Shown one piece after another: positions 9,701 to 18,166 of a DNA stretch of 64,000 nt. Below the pieces are notes generated by a model. It did not search any database, was not told the DNA's origin, and was given only the letters and a program-made list of their open reading frames with translations. How positions within the stretch are numbered: position 1 is the stretch's first letter; each line of letters begins with the position of its first letter. Position numbers and translations under genes: made by a program. The stretch spans positions 39,680 to 103,679 of the forward strand of contig JAHBYK010000002.1 of NCBI GenBank assembly GCA_019635965.1, in the 5' to 3' direction. The DNA comes from Parvibaculum sp. (GTDB lineage Bacteria > Pseudomonadota > Alphaproteobacteria > Parvibaculales > Parvibaculaceae).

Positions 9701-10291
9701 TCAGCGGGTGGCGCCGGGCACCCATTTCACGTCGCCGGGGCCCTTGCCGTCCTCGCCCCGATTGGCGTGGCGCGCCGCGACGAAAAGGAAATCGGAAAGC
9801 CGGTTCAGATAGCGCAGCGCCGCCCCGTTCACCATCTCATGGGGCGTTTCCATGAGCGCCGTCACAAGGCGCTCGGCGCGGCGGCAGATGGTGCGGGCAA
9901 GGTGGAGATGGGCGGCGGCCGGCGTGCCGCCCGGCAGGATGAAGGAATTGAGCGGCGCGAGAGCCTCGTTCATCTCGTCGATCTCCGCTTCGAGGCGGGT
10001 CACCTGGCTGTCGAGAATCCGCAAGGGTTCGTATCCGAGATCCTCGTCCTTCGCAGGCGTTGCGAGGTCGGCACCGAGATCGAAAAGCTCGTTCTGGATG
10101 CGGGAGAGCATGGCATCGAGCTTCGGCAGGGCGGCGGTGTGAAGCCGCGCCATGCCGATCGCCGAATTGGTCTCGTCGACCGTGCCGTAGCTTTCGATGC
10201 GGAGCGCATGTTTCGGCACGCGCTCGCCCGTCGCCAGGGCGGTCGTGCCCGTGTCGCCGCTCCGCGTATAGATCTTGTTCAGCGTGACCAT
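9701..10291 (-). CDS. pduO: ATP:cob(I)alamin adenosyltransferase, PduO type
   Basis: Transfers adenosyl from ATP to cob(I)alamin, making adenosylcobalamin. The 196-residue protein is a PduO/MMAB-type: N-terminal ATP loop TRSGDTGTTAL with a basic segment, then SYGTVDETNSAIG, and the helix motif ICRRAERLVTAL. Adenosylcobalamin is the cofactor of acyl-CoA mutases such as the ecm product encoded in this window. The gene follows the cytochrome b561 gene by 9 bases and closes a minus-strand string that begins with mcd, a context that fits supply of cofactor to the ethylmalonyl-CoA pathway. Confidence 0.93.
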   Translation of the reverse strand: MVTLNKIYTRSGDTGTTALATGERVPKHALRIESYGTVDETNSAIGMARLHTAALPKLDAMLSRIQNELFDLGADLATPAKDEDLGYEPLRILDSQVTRLEAEIDEMNEALAPLNSFILPGGTPAAAHLHLARTICRRAERLVTALMETPHEMVNGAALRYLNRLSDFLFVAARHANRGEDGKGPGDVKWVPGATR

Positions 10292-10300
10292 GTTGTCCGG

Positions 10301-10822
10301 TCAGGATTTGGCAAAGGGCAACATGCGCTTCAGCACATTGTCCTTGAGAATGAAGTGATGATAGAGCGCGGCCAGAATGTGAACCGCGACCAGTGCCGTC
10401 AGAATCCAGGCATTGATTTCGTGCAGTTCCCGCCCGATTGAGTTGATCGTGTCGTTCTGGGCGATCTTCAGCGGGATGACGTTGAAGGCGACCGGATCGC
10501 GCTTCGATGTCGTCACCATCATCAGGCCGAAGATGGGCTGCAGCGTCACGCTCGCATAAAGGCTGTGATGAACGGCCTTGGCCGCTATTTCCTGCCAGCG
10601 CGGCATGGCCGGGAAGGCGGGGCGAGGCGCGCGCCCCTTGGTCGCAAGCCAGACGACCATCAGCGCAAGCACGATGAGACCGAAGCCGAAATGCAGCGTT
10701 GCCGTTTCGCGGCTGATCGTGAAGCCGCCATAAAGCATCAGCAGCACCAGCACGGCGGCCGCCCAGTGCAGTGTCTTCATCGACGTGCTGAAACCTGAAT
10801 TGACCGCTGCGGTATCTTTCAT
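10301..10822 (-). CDS. Cytochrome b561 family protein
   Basis: A 173-residue inner-membrane protein with four hydrophobic segments and the histidines expected to ligate two b hemes: LHWAAAVLVLLMLYGG near the start, LHFGFGLIVLALMVV, HHSLYASVTLQPIFGLMM, and the pair LHEINAWILTALVAVHILAALYHHFILKD. The start at 10822 is chosen for the GGGAG ahead of it; an upstream GTG at 10891 would add 23 residues with no membrane or domain character. Prokaryotic b561 proteins exchange electrons between quinone and periplasmic acceptors; the partner here is unknown. Confidence 0.88.
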   Translation of the reverse strand: MKDTAAVNSGFSTSMKTLHWAAAVLVLLMLYGGFTISRETATLHFGFGLIVLALMVVWLATKGRAPRPAFPAMPRWQEIAAKAVHHSLYASVTLQPIFGLMMVTTSKRDPVAFNVIPLKIAQNDTINSIGRELHEINAWILTALVAVHILAALYHHFILKDNVLKRMLPFAKS

Positions 10823-10891
10823 GGCACGGGCTCCCACCTTGCTCGCTATGTCCCCGCGAGAATCGCCCGTTCCGTGCCGCGGATCAAGCAC

Positions 10892-11788
10892 TCATGGCGT
10901 CTTCCAGCCCTTGCGCCATGCCGCGATCGCCTCGCCGATCTCGTGCGGGCTGTCTTCCTGCAGGAAATGGCTTCCCCTCACGGTCACTTCGGTCTGGTTT
11001 TTCCAGCCGCGGCAGAATTCGCGCTGTGCGCCTGTCAGGATGGCGCCCGGATCGGCATTGATGAAGAGCTTGGGCAGGCCGTTCTGCGACATCCAGCGCG
11101 CATAGTCGGCGGCAATCTCGACCACATCCGCCGGTTCGCCGCCAAGCGGTATCTGGCGCGGCCAGGAAAGTGTCGGGCGGCGGCTTTCGCCTTCCTCGGC
11201 GAAGGGCCGGCGATAGACCGCCATTTCCTCTTCGGTGAGTTTTCGCAGGATGGAGCCCGGCAGCACCGCCTCGATGAAGAGGTTGCGCTTCAGGATCATC
11301 TCCTCGCCCGCTTCCGAGCGGAAGCCCTCGAAGATGCGGCGCGCATCCTGGTTCCATTCGTCCCATTCGAGCGGGCGCACGATCCCTTCCATATAGGCAA
11401 TGCCCTCGACCGCGCCGCGATGGCGGTTCGCCCAGTCGAAGCCGAGCGCCGAACCCCAGTCGTGAATGACGAGCGTGACATTGCGCGTGATGCCGAGCGT
11501 CTCGAGAAAGGCATCGAGAAAGCGGCGATGCTCGCGGAATGTGTAGCGTTCGGGGCCCGAGGGTTCGAGCTTCTCGCTGTCGCCCATGCCGATGAGGTCG
11601 GGCGCGATGCAGCGGCCCTGACCGGCCAGATGCGGCATGACATTGCGCCAGAGATAGGAGGATGTCGGATTGCCGTGCAGAAAGACGATCGGGTCGCCTT
11701 CGCCCATTTCGCTATAGGCCATGCGGCGGCCGGAAATCGTCACCCGCTTCTTCGGCAGTTCCGCTGCCGCTATTTCCCTGCCGGACAT
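10892..11788 (-). CDS. dhaA: Haloalkane dehalogenase (DhaA/LinB subfamily)
   Basis: Hydrolyses carbon-halogen bonds of haloalkanes to alcohol and halide. The 298-residue alpha/beta-hydrolase carries the full active-site set of the HLD-II group: halide-binding Asn40 ([10 protein letters not shown]) and Trp111, nucleophile Asp110 ([12 protein letters not shown]), acid Glu134 (AYMEG) and base His274 ([10 protein letters not shown]). The nucleophile is Asp and the acid sits after strand 6, unlike epoxide hydrolases. The [10 protein letters not shown] cap motif is also present. No signal peptide. It lies inside a same-strand gene string between the HIG1-type gene and the cytochrome b561 gene. Natural substrate is unknown. 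Confidence 0.92.
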   Translation of the reverse strand: MSGREIAAAELPKKRVTISGRRMAYSEMGEGDPIVFLHGNPTSSYLWRNVMPHLAGQGRCIAPDLIGMGDSEKLEPSGPERYTFREHRRFLDAFLETLGITRNVTLVIHDWGSALGFDWANRHRGAVEGIAYMEGIVRPLEWDEWNQDARRIFEGFRSEAGEEMILKRNLFIEAVLPGSILRKLTEEEMAVYRRPFAEEGESRRPTLSWPRQIPLGGEPADVVEIAADYARWMSQNGLPKLFINADPGAILTGAQREFCRGWKNQTEVTVRGSHFLQEDSPHEIGEAIAAWRKGWKTP

Positions 11789-11821
11789 CTGTGCTGCCTC
11801 CTCCCGTTGGATCGGGGCTGC

Positions 11822-12013
11822 TCAGCGCGAGGCGAAATAAAGCCCCGTCATGATGATGATCAGCGCGAGAAATTGCAGGCCCACGCGCCAGCGCATCAGC
11901 ATCTGCGAGCGGTTCGCCGGGCCGCCCCGCATCATGTTCACAAGCCCCAGTATCAGCACGATCAGTACGGCGATAAGTGCGATGGGACCAAGCCAGTTGA
12001 ACAGTTCCGTCAT
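11822..12013 (-). CDS. Small HIG1-type twin-transmembrane protein
   Basis: A 63-residue protein with two membrane helices (about residues 6-25 and 43-61) separated by a short loop containing RGGPANRSQMLMRWRV, the arginine-rich QxxMRxRV pattern of the HIG1/twin-transmembrane family that in alphaproteobacteria lies upstream of the cobalamin adenosyltransferase and etfBA genes. HIG1 proteins of mitochondria act on respiratory supercomplexes; the bacterial role is unclear. The start is 4 bases from the mcd stop, suggesting cotranscription. Confidence 0.8.
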   Translation of the reverse strand: MTELFNWLGPIALIAVLIVLILGLVNMMRGGPANRSQMLMRWRVGLQFLALIIIMTGLYFASR

Positions 12014-12017
12014 GATA

Positions 12018-13718
12018 TCAGTTCCCGCCTTCGAGCAGGCGGCGGGCGATGACCTGTGCCTGAATTTCCGCCGCGCCTTCGAAGATGTTGAGAATACGCG
12101 CATCGCAGAGCACACGGCTCACCGGATATTCGAGCGCGAAGCCGTTGCCGCCGTGAATCTGGAGCGCATTGTCGGCCGCCGCCCAGGCGACGCGCGCGGC
12201 AAGCAGTTTCGCCATGCCGGCTTCGAGGTCGCAGCGCCGGCCGCCATCCTTCTCGCGCGCGGCGAAATAGGTGAGCTGGCGCGCCACCATGATTTCGACG
12301 GCCATCATCACGAGCTTTCCGAAGACGCGCGGAAAGGTGTAGATCGGCTTGCCGAACTGGATGCGCTCCTGCGCATAGCGAAGGCCAAGCTCGAGCGCCG
12401 ATTGCGCGACGCCGACGGCGCGCGCCGCCGTCTGGATGCGGGCGCTTTCGAAAGTCTGCATCAGCTGCTTGAAGCCCTGGCCTTCCTCGCCGCCGAGCAG
12501 GTTCTCCGCCTTCACCTCGAAATTGTCGAAGCCGATCTCGAATTCCTTCATGCCGCGATAGCCGAGCACCTCGATCTCGCCGCCCGTCATGCCTTCCGCC
12601 GGGAAGGGGTTGGCGTCATCGCCGCGCGGCTTTTCCGCGAGCAGCATGGAAAGGCCCTTGTAGCCCGGTTCGTCATTGGTGCGGCAGAGCAGCGTCATCA
12701 CGTCGGCGCGCGCTGCATGTGTGATCCAGGTCTTGTTGCCCGTCACCTTGTAGACATTGCCTTCGCGGCGGCCGCGCGTCTTGAGGCTGGCAAGATCGGA
12801 GCCCGTGTTCGGCTCGGTGAAGACGGCGGTCGGCAGCACTTCGCCGCTTGCGATCTTCGGCAGCCACTTGTCCTTCTGTTCCTTGGTGCCGCCGCCAAGA
12901 ATGAGCTCCGCCGCGATTTCGGAGCGTGTGCCGAGCGAGCCGACGCCGATATAGCCGCGGCTCAACTCCTCCGAGACGACGCACATGGATTCCTTGCCGA
13001 GCCCGAGGCCGCCGAATTCTTCCGGGATGGTGAGGCCGAAGACGCCGAGTTCGGCCATCTGCTTCACCACTTCCATCGGAATGTAATCATCCTTCAGATG
13101 CCATTCATGCGCGTGCGGCATGACTTCGGCATCGGCGAATTTGCGCATCTGGTCGCGGATCGCCTCATAGGTGTCCTCAAGGCCCGCATCGCCGAAGGTG
13201 GCGGCGTCGGCATTGGCGGCGATGAGCTCCGCGAGCCTTGCGCGCACGTCAGGCGTGTTGCCTTCGGCGGCGAGCTTCTTCACGGCCGGCGTTTCGAAGG
13301 CGGCGATGTCGGCTTCGGTCAGGCCGAGGTCGCGCGGACGCACCGTCTCGCCCTGGCTCATCGGGATGCCGCCCGCCATCTGGCTCAGATATTCGCCGAA
13401 AGCGGCCTGCACGATCAGCGCCTCGAACTCGCCGAACCGGCCTTCCCCGCTCATGCGATGCGCATAGGCCGAAAGCTGGCGCAGCGCCTCGACATAGGTG
13501 GCAGCCCAGGCAAGTCCATGCGCGGCAAATTGCTCGCGCTCGATCAGCGCGGCCGAGACCTTGCCGTCCTTCGACACGCTGGCAAGCACGCCCGTTTTCG
13601 CCTTCGCCAGCAGGGTATTTGCAGCATCCACCGCTTTTGCCGTCAGCGGCAGCAGATCCGGCAGGAGGGCACCGGCCGTTGTCGTGCCGGTTCGGGCGGT
13701 CGCAGGGGCGTGGCTCAT
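12018..13718 (-). CDS. mcd: (2S)-methylsuccinyl-CoA dehydrogenase
   Basis: Oxidises methylsuccinyl-CoA to mesaconyl-C1-CoA in the ethylmalonyl-CoA pathway, using FAD and passing electrons to ETF. At 566 residues it is longer than ordinary acyl-CoA dehydrogenases (about 380): an extra N-terminal domain of about 165 residues, with GGIPMSQGETVRPRDLGL, is typical of Mcd. The dehydrogenase part follows, with AVFTEPNTGSDL, WITHAARADV, RIQTAARAVGVAQSAL and the C-terminal FEGAAEIQ motif where Glu547 is the expected catalytic base. Presence of ccr and ecm close by supports the call. It is first in a minus-strand string ending with the adenosyltransferase. Confidence 0.9.
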   Translation of the reverse strand: MSHAPATARTGTTTAGALLPDLLPLTAKAVDAANTLLAKAKTGVLASVSKDGKVSAALIEREQFAAHGLAWAATYVEALRQLSAYAHRMSGEGRFGEFEALIVQAAFGEYLSQMAGGIPMSQGETVRPRDLGLTEADIAAFETPAVKKLAAEGNTPDVRARLAELIAANADAATFGDAGLEDTYEAIRDQMRKFADAEVMPHAHEWHLKDDYIPMEVVKQMAELGVFGLTIPEEFGGLGLGKESMCVVSEELSRGYIGVGSLGTRSEIAAELILGGGTKEQKDKWLPKIASGEVLPTAVFTEPNTGSDLASLKTRGRREGNVYKVTGNKTWITHAARADVMTLLCRTNDEPGYKGLSMLLAEKPRGDDANPFPAEGMTGGEIEVLGYRGMKEFEIGFDNFEVKAENLLGGEEGQGFKQLMQTFESARIQTAARAVGVAQSALELGLRYAQERIQFGKPIYTFPRVFGKLVMMAVEIMVARQLTYFAAREKDGGRRCDLEAGMAKLLAARVAWAAADNALQIHGGNGFALEYPVSRVLCDARILNIFEGAAEIQAQVIARRLLEGGN

Positions 13719-13894
13719 GGAAAGGACTCGCTTTTCGGTACAGGCAGGGAAACGAGGCGTTCACGCAGGGAATGGCAAGCGCCGCGTATTGCCTATATAT
13801 CTCGATCCCCGGGTCCCGGCCAGCGGGCGGGGACGATTCGTGGGCCTGCGGCTATCCAGCGCCGCGGCTTCCAGGGACGGCAACGGGGGCATTG
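13719..13894. promoter_or_regulatory. Divergent promoter region mcd/trkH
   Basis: This 176-base spacer separates the divergent starts of mcd and trkH and must hold both promoters. The only AT-rich spot is a TATATAT tract near 13793-13801, a possible -10 element on either strand; I see no convincing -35 partner or operator. Confidence 0.35.
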
Positions 13895-15376
13895 ATGGAA
13901 GGTACCGGCGTAAAGGCCAAGGAAGCCGCCGACAGCACCAAGGTCGTGGGGCTTGTCATCGGCGCGCTGCTGGTCGCGCTTGCCGTCCTCATGGCGGTGC
14001 CGGTGCTTGCCGAGGTGGTCGCGCAGAGCGGCGACTGGGAAGCCTTCCTGTTTTCCTCGGTCATTACCGGCTTTGTCGGCGGCGCGCTGATGCTCGCCAA
14101 CCAGACCGAGAACCGCGATCTCACGCATCGCGCGACCTTCATGGTGACATCGCTCGGCTGGCTGACGGTCAGCGCCTTTTCGGCGCTTCCCTTCGTCTTT
14201 TCGCAGGTCGACATGAACTACACCGATGCCTTTTTCGAGGCGACATCCGGTGTCACGACGACCGGCTCGACGGTGATGGTAAATCTCGACCGGACACCGC
14301 CCGGTCTCCTTTTGTGGCGTTCCTTGCTGCAATGGATGGGCGGTGTCGGCATCATCCTGACGGCCGTGGCCATTCTGCCCTTCCTGCGCGTCGGCGGTAT
14401 GCAGCTCTTCCGGACGGAAAGCTCGGACCGCTCGGAAAAGGTGCTGCCGCGTCCGGGCCAGATCGCAGTCGCCATCGGCGAGGTCTATCTGCTGCTGACG
14501 CTGCTTTGCGCACTCGCCTACATCGTCGGCGGGATGACCCCCTTCGATGCGATGAACCATGCGATGTCCACCATCTCGACGGGCGGCTATTCCACGCATG
14601 ACGCCTCTTTCGGCTATTTCGACAGTCCGTTCATTCACTGGACGGGGGTCATCTTCATGATCTCGGGCGCCTTGCCGCTCGCGCTTTATGTCCAGACCCT
14701 GCGCGGCGTCGGCGAAACATTGTGGGACGATCCCCAGGTTCGCGCCTTTGTCGCCATGCTTGCCGGGGTGTCGGTGCTCATGGCGCTCTGGCTTGCGGCG
14801 CGGGGAGACTATGGTTTCTTCGAGGCGCTGACGCTCACGGCCTTCAACGTCACTTCCATCGTCACCACGACGGGCTTTGCCAGCACCGACTACACGCTGT
14901 GGGGGCCATTTGCCGTCATGGCCTTCTTCATCCTGACATTCCTTGGCGGCTGCACGGGTTCCACTTCCGGCGGCATGAAGATGTTCCGCTTGCAGATCCT
15001 TGCCGTGCTGTTCCGCACCCAGGTGCGCCAGACGCTTTATCCGCATGTCGCGCAGACGATCCATTATGGCGAGCGCACGGTGAGCCGCGAGATCGTGTTC
15101 TCGGTCGCGCTCTTCGTCTTCGTCTATCTCGCCTCGATCCTCGTCGTCGCGCTTGCGCTTGCCGCCTTCGGGCTCGATCTCGTGACGGCGCTTTCTTCCT
15201 CTGTGACCGCCATGGCCAATGTCGGTCCGGGGCTTGGCCAGGAGGTCGGTCCTGCGGGCAATTTTTCGAATTTGCCCGACGGGCCGAAGATCATTCTGTC
15301 CTTTGCCATGCTGCTCGGGCGGCTCGAACTGCTGACGATCCTCGTCATGTTCTCGAAGGATTACTGGGCGCGTTGA
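13895..15376 (+). CDS. trkH: TrkH-family potassium uptake protein
   Basis: The pore subunit of a Trk potassium transporter in the inner membrane, 493 residues. Four pore-loop selectivity-filter segments can be read in order: ATSGVTTTGSTV, MSTISTGGYST, VTSIVTTTGFAST and SSVTAMANVGPGLG, each between paired membrane helices, which is the fold of TrkH/KtrB. The C-terminal LGRLELLTILVMF helix is also typical. The ATG at 13895 follows a GGGGG stretch; longer upstream extensions of the frame lack membrane character. The TrkA gating subunit is not encoded in this window. Confidence 0.94.
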   Translation: MEGTGVKAKEAADSTKVVGLVIGALLVALAVLMAVPVLAEVVAQSGDWEAFLFSSVITGFVGGALMLANQTENRDLTHRATFMVTSLGWLTVSAFSALPFVFSQVDMNYTDAFFEATSGVTTTGSTVMVNLDRTPPGLLLWRSLLQWMGGVGIILTAVAILPFLRVGGMQLFRTESSDRSEKVLPRPGQIAVAIGEVYLLLTLLCALAYIVGGMTPFDAMNHAMSTISTGGYSTHDASFGYFDSPFIHWTGVIFMISGALPLALYVQTLRGVGETLWDDPQVRAFVAMLAGVSVLMALWLAARGDYGFFEALTLTAFNVTSIVTTTGFASTDYTLWGPFAVMAFFILTFLGGCTGSTSGGMKMFRLQILAVLFRTQVRQTLYPHVAQTIHYGERTVSREIVFSVALFVFVYLASILVVALALAAFGLDLVTALSSSVTAMANVGPGLGQEVGPAGNFSNLPDGPKIILSFAMLLGRLELLTILVMFSKDYWAR

Positions 15377-15447
15377 GGGGCGCCGGGCGGGCGAGCGGTA
15401 TGCCCTATCGCAGACCGCCCGCCGCCGGGTAGAAGCGCAATTCCGGC

Positions 15448-16338
15448 TTACAGCTTTCCTTCGGCTTCTGCCGGAACGGCCAGAGGGATCTTCAGGTAAC
15501 GCTTGCCGTTATCTTCCGGCTGCGGCACATGTCCGGCCCGGATATTGACCTGGATCGACGGCAGCAGCAGCGCAGGCGCGGCCAGCGTAGCGTCGCGCTT
15601 TTCGCGCATGGCCACGAAGCTTTCCTCGTCCACGCCGTCATGCACATGCACGTTCGCCGCGCGCTGTTCGGCAACCGTCGTCTCCCAGATATACTTGTCC
15701 CGGCCTTGCGGCTTGTAGTCGTGGCAGAGGAACATCCGGGTTTCCGGCGGCAAGGCCAGCAGCTTGCGGATCGAGCGGTAAAGCGTGCGTGCATCGCCAC
15801 CGGGGAAATCCGTTCGCGCCGTGCCGTAGTCGGGTGCGAAGAGCGTGTCGCCGACGAACACCGCATCGCCGATCTTGTAGGAAATGCAGGCGGGTGTGTG
15901 GCCCGGCGTCGCCATCACCTCGGCCGTCAGCTTGCCGATATTGAAGGTATCGCCTTCATGAAACAGATGATCGAACTCGCGCCCGTCCACTGCTGCCTTC
16001 TGGTTGAAGACCGGGTTGAAGATTTTCTGAACCGAGCCGATATCCGCGCCGATGGCGACCTTCGCACCCGTTTTCGCCCTGAGATATTGCGCGGCGGTCA
16101 GGTGATCGGCATGGGCATGGGTTTCGAGTATCCATTCGATCTTCGCGCCCGCTTCGCTCGCCGCGGCGAGGATGGCGTCGGCGCCCGTGGTCGAGACCTT
16201 GCCCGACTTTGAATCGAAATCGAGCACGGGGTCCACAATGGCTGCGATATGGGTCGACGGGTCCATCACCAGATAGCTCACCGTATTGGTGGCTTCATCG
16301 AAAAAAGCCCGGATTTCCGGCTTTGCTGCATCGCTCAT
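15448..16338 (-). CDS. blh: Blh-type persulfide dioxygenase (MBL fold)
   Basis: A 296-residue metallo-beta-lactamase-fold protein of the ETHE1/Blh branch, which oxidises glutathione persulfide to sulfite. Metal-ligand motif THAHADH (residues about 74-80), MATPGHTPAC, VFVGDTLFAPDYGTARTDFPGGDA and LCHDY, with the iron-binding set of sulfur dioxygenases, are all visible. It is divergent from bigR across a palindromic operator, the arrangement of the bigR/blh hydrogen-sulfide detoxification locus known in Agrobacterium and Xylella. The sulfite produced could leave through the TauE/SafE protein at 17311. Confidence 0.93.
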   Translation of the reverse strand: MSDAAKPEIRAFFDEATNTVSYLVMDPSTHIAAIVDPVLDFDSKSGKVSTTGADAILAAASEAGAKIEWILETHAHADHLTAAQYLRAKTGAKVAIGADIGSVQKIFNPVFNQKAAVDGREFDHLFHEGDTFNIGKLTAEVMATPGHTPACISYKIGDAVFVGDTLFAPDYGTARTDFPGGDARTLYRSIRKLLALPPETRMFLCHDYKPQGRDKYIWETTVAEQRAANVHVHDGVDEESFVAMREKRDATLAAPALLLPSIQVNIRAGHVPQPEDNGKRYLKIPLAVPAEAEGKL

Positions 16339-16368
16339 GGGTCTGCTCCTTTTTTTGGCCCCTCGCTC

Positions 16369-16399
16369 TTGACTAATATATAAGAAACTTCTAAATTAG
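16369..16399 (+). promoter_or_regulatory. bigR promoter with palindromic BigR operator
   Basis: TTGACT (16369-16374), 17 bases, TAAATT (16392-16397) form a plus-strand promoter for bigR. Over it lies a 27-base dyad, 16373-16399, with CTAAT and ATTAG at the ends and AAG/CTT beside a 3-base centre; 11 of 12 paired arm positions outside the centre match or nearly so. An AT-rich palindrome over the shared bigR/blh promoter is what is expected of an ArsR-type repressor operator. Binding is inferred. Confidence 0.72.
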
Positions 16400-16426
16400 C
16401 AATAGCTAAAATACAGGAGCGCCGGA

Positions 16427-16738
16427 ATGAGGCTCAGAACAGGCGATATAGAGAGACTTGCGGCCAATGCGGGCGAGGCGGCGCGAATGATGCGCCTCCT
16501 GGCAAACGAGAATCGGCTGCTCGTGCTCTGCACCCTCGCAGGGCGCGGTGAGGCCAGCGTCGGCGAGATTGCCGCCGAAATCGGTCTCGGCATGTCCGCC
16601 CTGTCGCAGCATCTTGCGAAGCTGCGCGAGGATGGGCTTGTCGAAACCCGCAAGGTCGCGCAGGCGGTTTTCTACCGGATCGCCGACCCGAATGCCGAAA
16701 AGCTCCTGAAGACTCTCAAGGACATCTATTGCGGGTGA
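16427..16738 (+). CDS. bigR: BigR-type ArsR-family sulfide-sensing repressor
   Basis: A 103-residue winged-helix repressor. The helix-turn-helix spans about residues 44-66 (VGEIAAEIGLGMSALSQHLAKLREDGLV). It lacks the ELCVCDL metal box of ArsR/SmtB. Instead it has two cysteines, Cys35 in the second helix and Cys102 near the end, spaced as the Cys42/Cys108 redox switch of BigR, where persulfides create a disulfide that releases DNA. An AGGAG lies before the ATG. It is divergent from blh and followed by rhodanese and TauE genes, which it likely controls. Confidence 0.9.
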   Translation: MRLRTGDIERLAANAGEAARMMRLLANENRLLVLCTLAGRGEASVGEIAAEIGLGMSALSQHLAKLREDGLVETRKVAQAVFYRIADPNAEKLLKTLKDIYCG

Positions 16739-16776
16739 GCCCATTGCGGCCCCGCTTGCTGGAAAGGAACCAGATC

Positions 16777-17295
16777 ATGCTCAAGACCATTTCTGCCGCC
16801 GAGGCAAAGTCGCTCGCTGCGCGCGGCGCCGTTGTCGTCGATATCCGCGAGCCGGATGAATTCGCCCGCGAACACATTCCCGGTGCTGTGAACGAGCCCC
16901 TGTCGAAGCTCGGCACGCGTCCCGCGCGCGGCGCTTCCGACATCGTCATCTATCACTGCAAGTCTGGCATGCGCACCAAGGGCAATGCGCCGAAACTTGC
17001 CGAAGCCGCGGCCTGCGAGGCCTATATTCTCGAAGGCGGCATCGATGCCTGGAAGGCGTCCGGTCTGCCCGTCGCGCGCGACGAGCGCCAGCCGATCGAG
17101 CTGATGCGCCAGGTGCAGATCGCTGCGGGCTCGCTCGTCGTTATCGGCGTTCTTCTCGGCGCACTCGTTCATCCGGGCTTCTATGCGCTGTCTGCCTTTG
17201 TCGGCGCGGGCCTCGTCTTTGCCGGTGTCTCTGGCTTTTGCGGCATGGCGCGGCTTCTCGTGCTGATGCCCTGGAACCGCGCATTGCGCGCATAA
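16777..17295 (+). CDS. Membrane-anchored rhodanese (YgaP-like)
   Basis: A 172-residue sulfurtransferase. Residues 1-105 form a single rhodanese domain (VVVDIREPDEFAREHIPGAVN; active-site loop HCKSGMRT with the catalytic Cys near residue 68; GGIDAWKASGLPV). Two membrane helices of the DUF2892 type follow (about 115-160), as in E. coli YgaP. It moves sulfane sulfur near the membrane. The start at 16777 is 38 bases past bigR and preceded by GGAAAGGA. With blh and the exporter it forms a sulfide/persulfide detoxification set. Confidence 0.92.
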   Translation: MLKTISAAEAKSLAARGAVVVDIREPDEFAREHIPGAVNEPLSKLGTRPARGASDIVIYHCKSGMRTKGNAPKLAEAAACEAYILEGGIDAWKASGLPVARDERQPIELMRQVQIAAGSLVVIGVLLGALVHPGFYALSAFVGAGLVFAGVSGFCGMARLLVLMPWNRALRA

Positions 17296-17310
17296 GCGGA
17301 GGATGGGGCG

Positions 17311-18105
17311 ATGGAATTTGCCGCTGCTGACCTCATCGCGCTCGGCGCCGGCGGACTGATCGGACTGACGCTCGGTCTGGTCGGCGCCGGCGGCTCCATC
17401 CTCGCCGTGCCGCTGCTCGTCTATGCGGTAGGCATTGCATCGCCGCATGTGGCCATCGGTACCGGCGCGGTCGCGGTCGCCGCAAATGCCCTTGCCGGCG
17501 TGTTCCTCCATGCGCGGGCGAAGACGGTCAAATGGCCCTGCGCGCTCGTCTTTGCGGCAGCGGGTGTCGTCGGGGCCTTTATCGGTGCACGGATCGGCAA
17601 GATGGTCGACGGGCAGTTGCTGCTCGCCTTGTTCGGGCTGATGATGATCGCCGTCGGCATTTCCATGTTCCTGCGCCGGGGCACGGGCAGCGACCCTGAT
17701 GTGCATCTCGATGCGGCCAGCGCGCGCCGTCTGCTTCCCTCGCTTGTCGGCTACGGCTTTGCGGTCGGGCTTCTCTCCGGTTTCTTCGGCATTGGCGGCG
17801 GCTTTCTCATCGTGCCGGGCCTGATCGGCGCCACCAACATGCCGGTTCTGTTCGCTGTCGGTTCGTCACTGGTTTCGGTTTCGGCCTTCGGCTTTGCGAC
17901 GGCGTCGTCCTATGCGCTTGCCGGTCTGGTTGACTGGCATGCCGCTGCGCTTCTTCTCCTGGGCGGCATCGGCGGTGCTGCCATCGGTGCCGCGCTCGCC
18001 CGGCGGCTTGCGGCGCGCAAGGCGCTGCTGACGCAGCTCTTCGCCGGCCTCGTGATTGTCGTCGGCCTCTATGTTGCCGGCAAAGGCGCAGTCATTTTCC
18101 TCTGA
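17311..18105 (+). CDS. TauE/SafE-family sulfite/anion exporter
   Basis: A 264-residue inner-membrane permease with about eight hydrophobic helices in two related halves; each half begins with a glycine-rich stretch (GLTLGLVGAGGSILAVPLLVY and GFAVGLLSGFFGIGGGFLIVPGL), the TauE/SafE (DUF81) signature. It starts 15 bases after the rhodanese stop. In bigR loci this permease is thought to export the sulfite made by the persulfide dioxygenase; the transported ion is an inference from context. Confidence 0.9.
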   Translation: MEFAAADLIALGAGGLIGLTLGLVGAGGSILAVPLLVYAVGIASPHVAIGTGAVAVAANALAGVFLHARAKTVKWPCALVFAAAGVVGAFIGARIGKMVDGQLLLALFGLMMIAVGISMFLRRGTGSDPDVHLDAASARRLLPSLVGYGFAVGLLSGFFGIGGGFLIVPGLIGATNMPVLFAVGSSLVSVSAFGFATASSYALAGLVDWHAAALLLLGGIGGAAIGAALARRLAARKALLTQLFAGLVIVVGLYVAGKGAVIFL

Positions 18106-18129
18106 TCGTTCTTCTGGTGGAGGCAGCAA

Positions 18130-18162
18130 GGCCGGAAGCACCCCGAAAGGGTGCTTCCGGCC
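18130..18162. terminator. Bidirectional hairpin between tauE-type gene and ccr
   Basis: A perfect 14-bp stem (18130-18143 with 18149-18162) and a CGAAA loop lies between the convergent ends of the exporter gene and ccr. No T tract follows on either strand, so it may be a weak or Rho-assisted terminator. Confidence 0.7.
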
Positions 18163-18166
18163 ATGT

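Noticed and set aside
11850..13895. 681-codon plus-strand frame opposite mcd
   Set aside because: Antisense shadow of a confidently identified dehydrogenase; composition is Arg/His/Ala-rich as expected for a GC-rich complement.
15380..15435. Terminator between trkH and blh
   Set aside because: GC-rich complementary blocks exist (GGGCGGGCG with CGCCCGCC) but the loop is long and there is no T tract; too weak to call.
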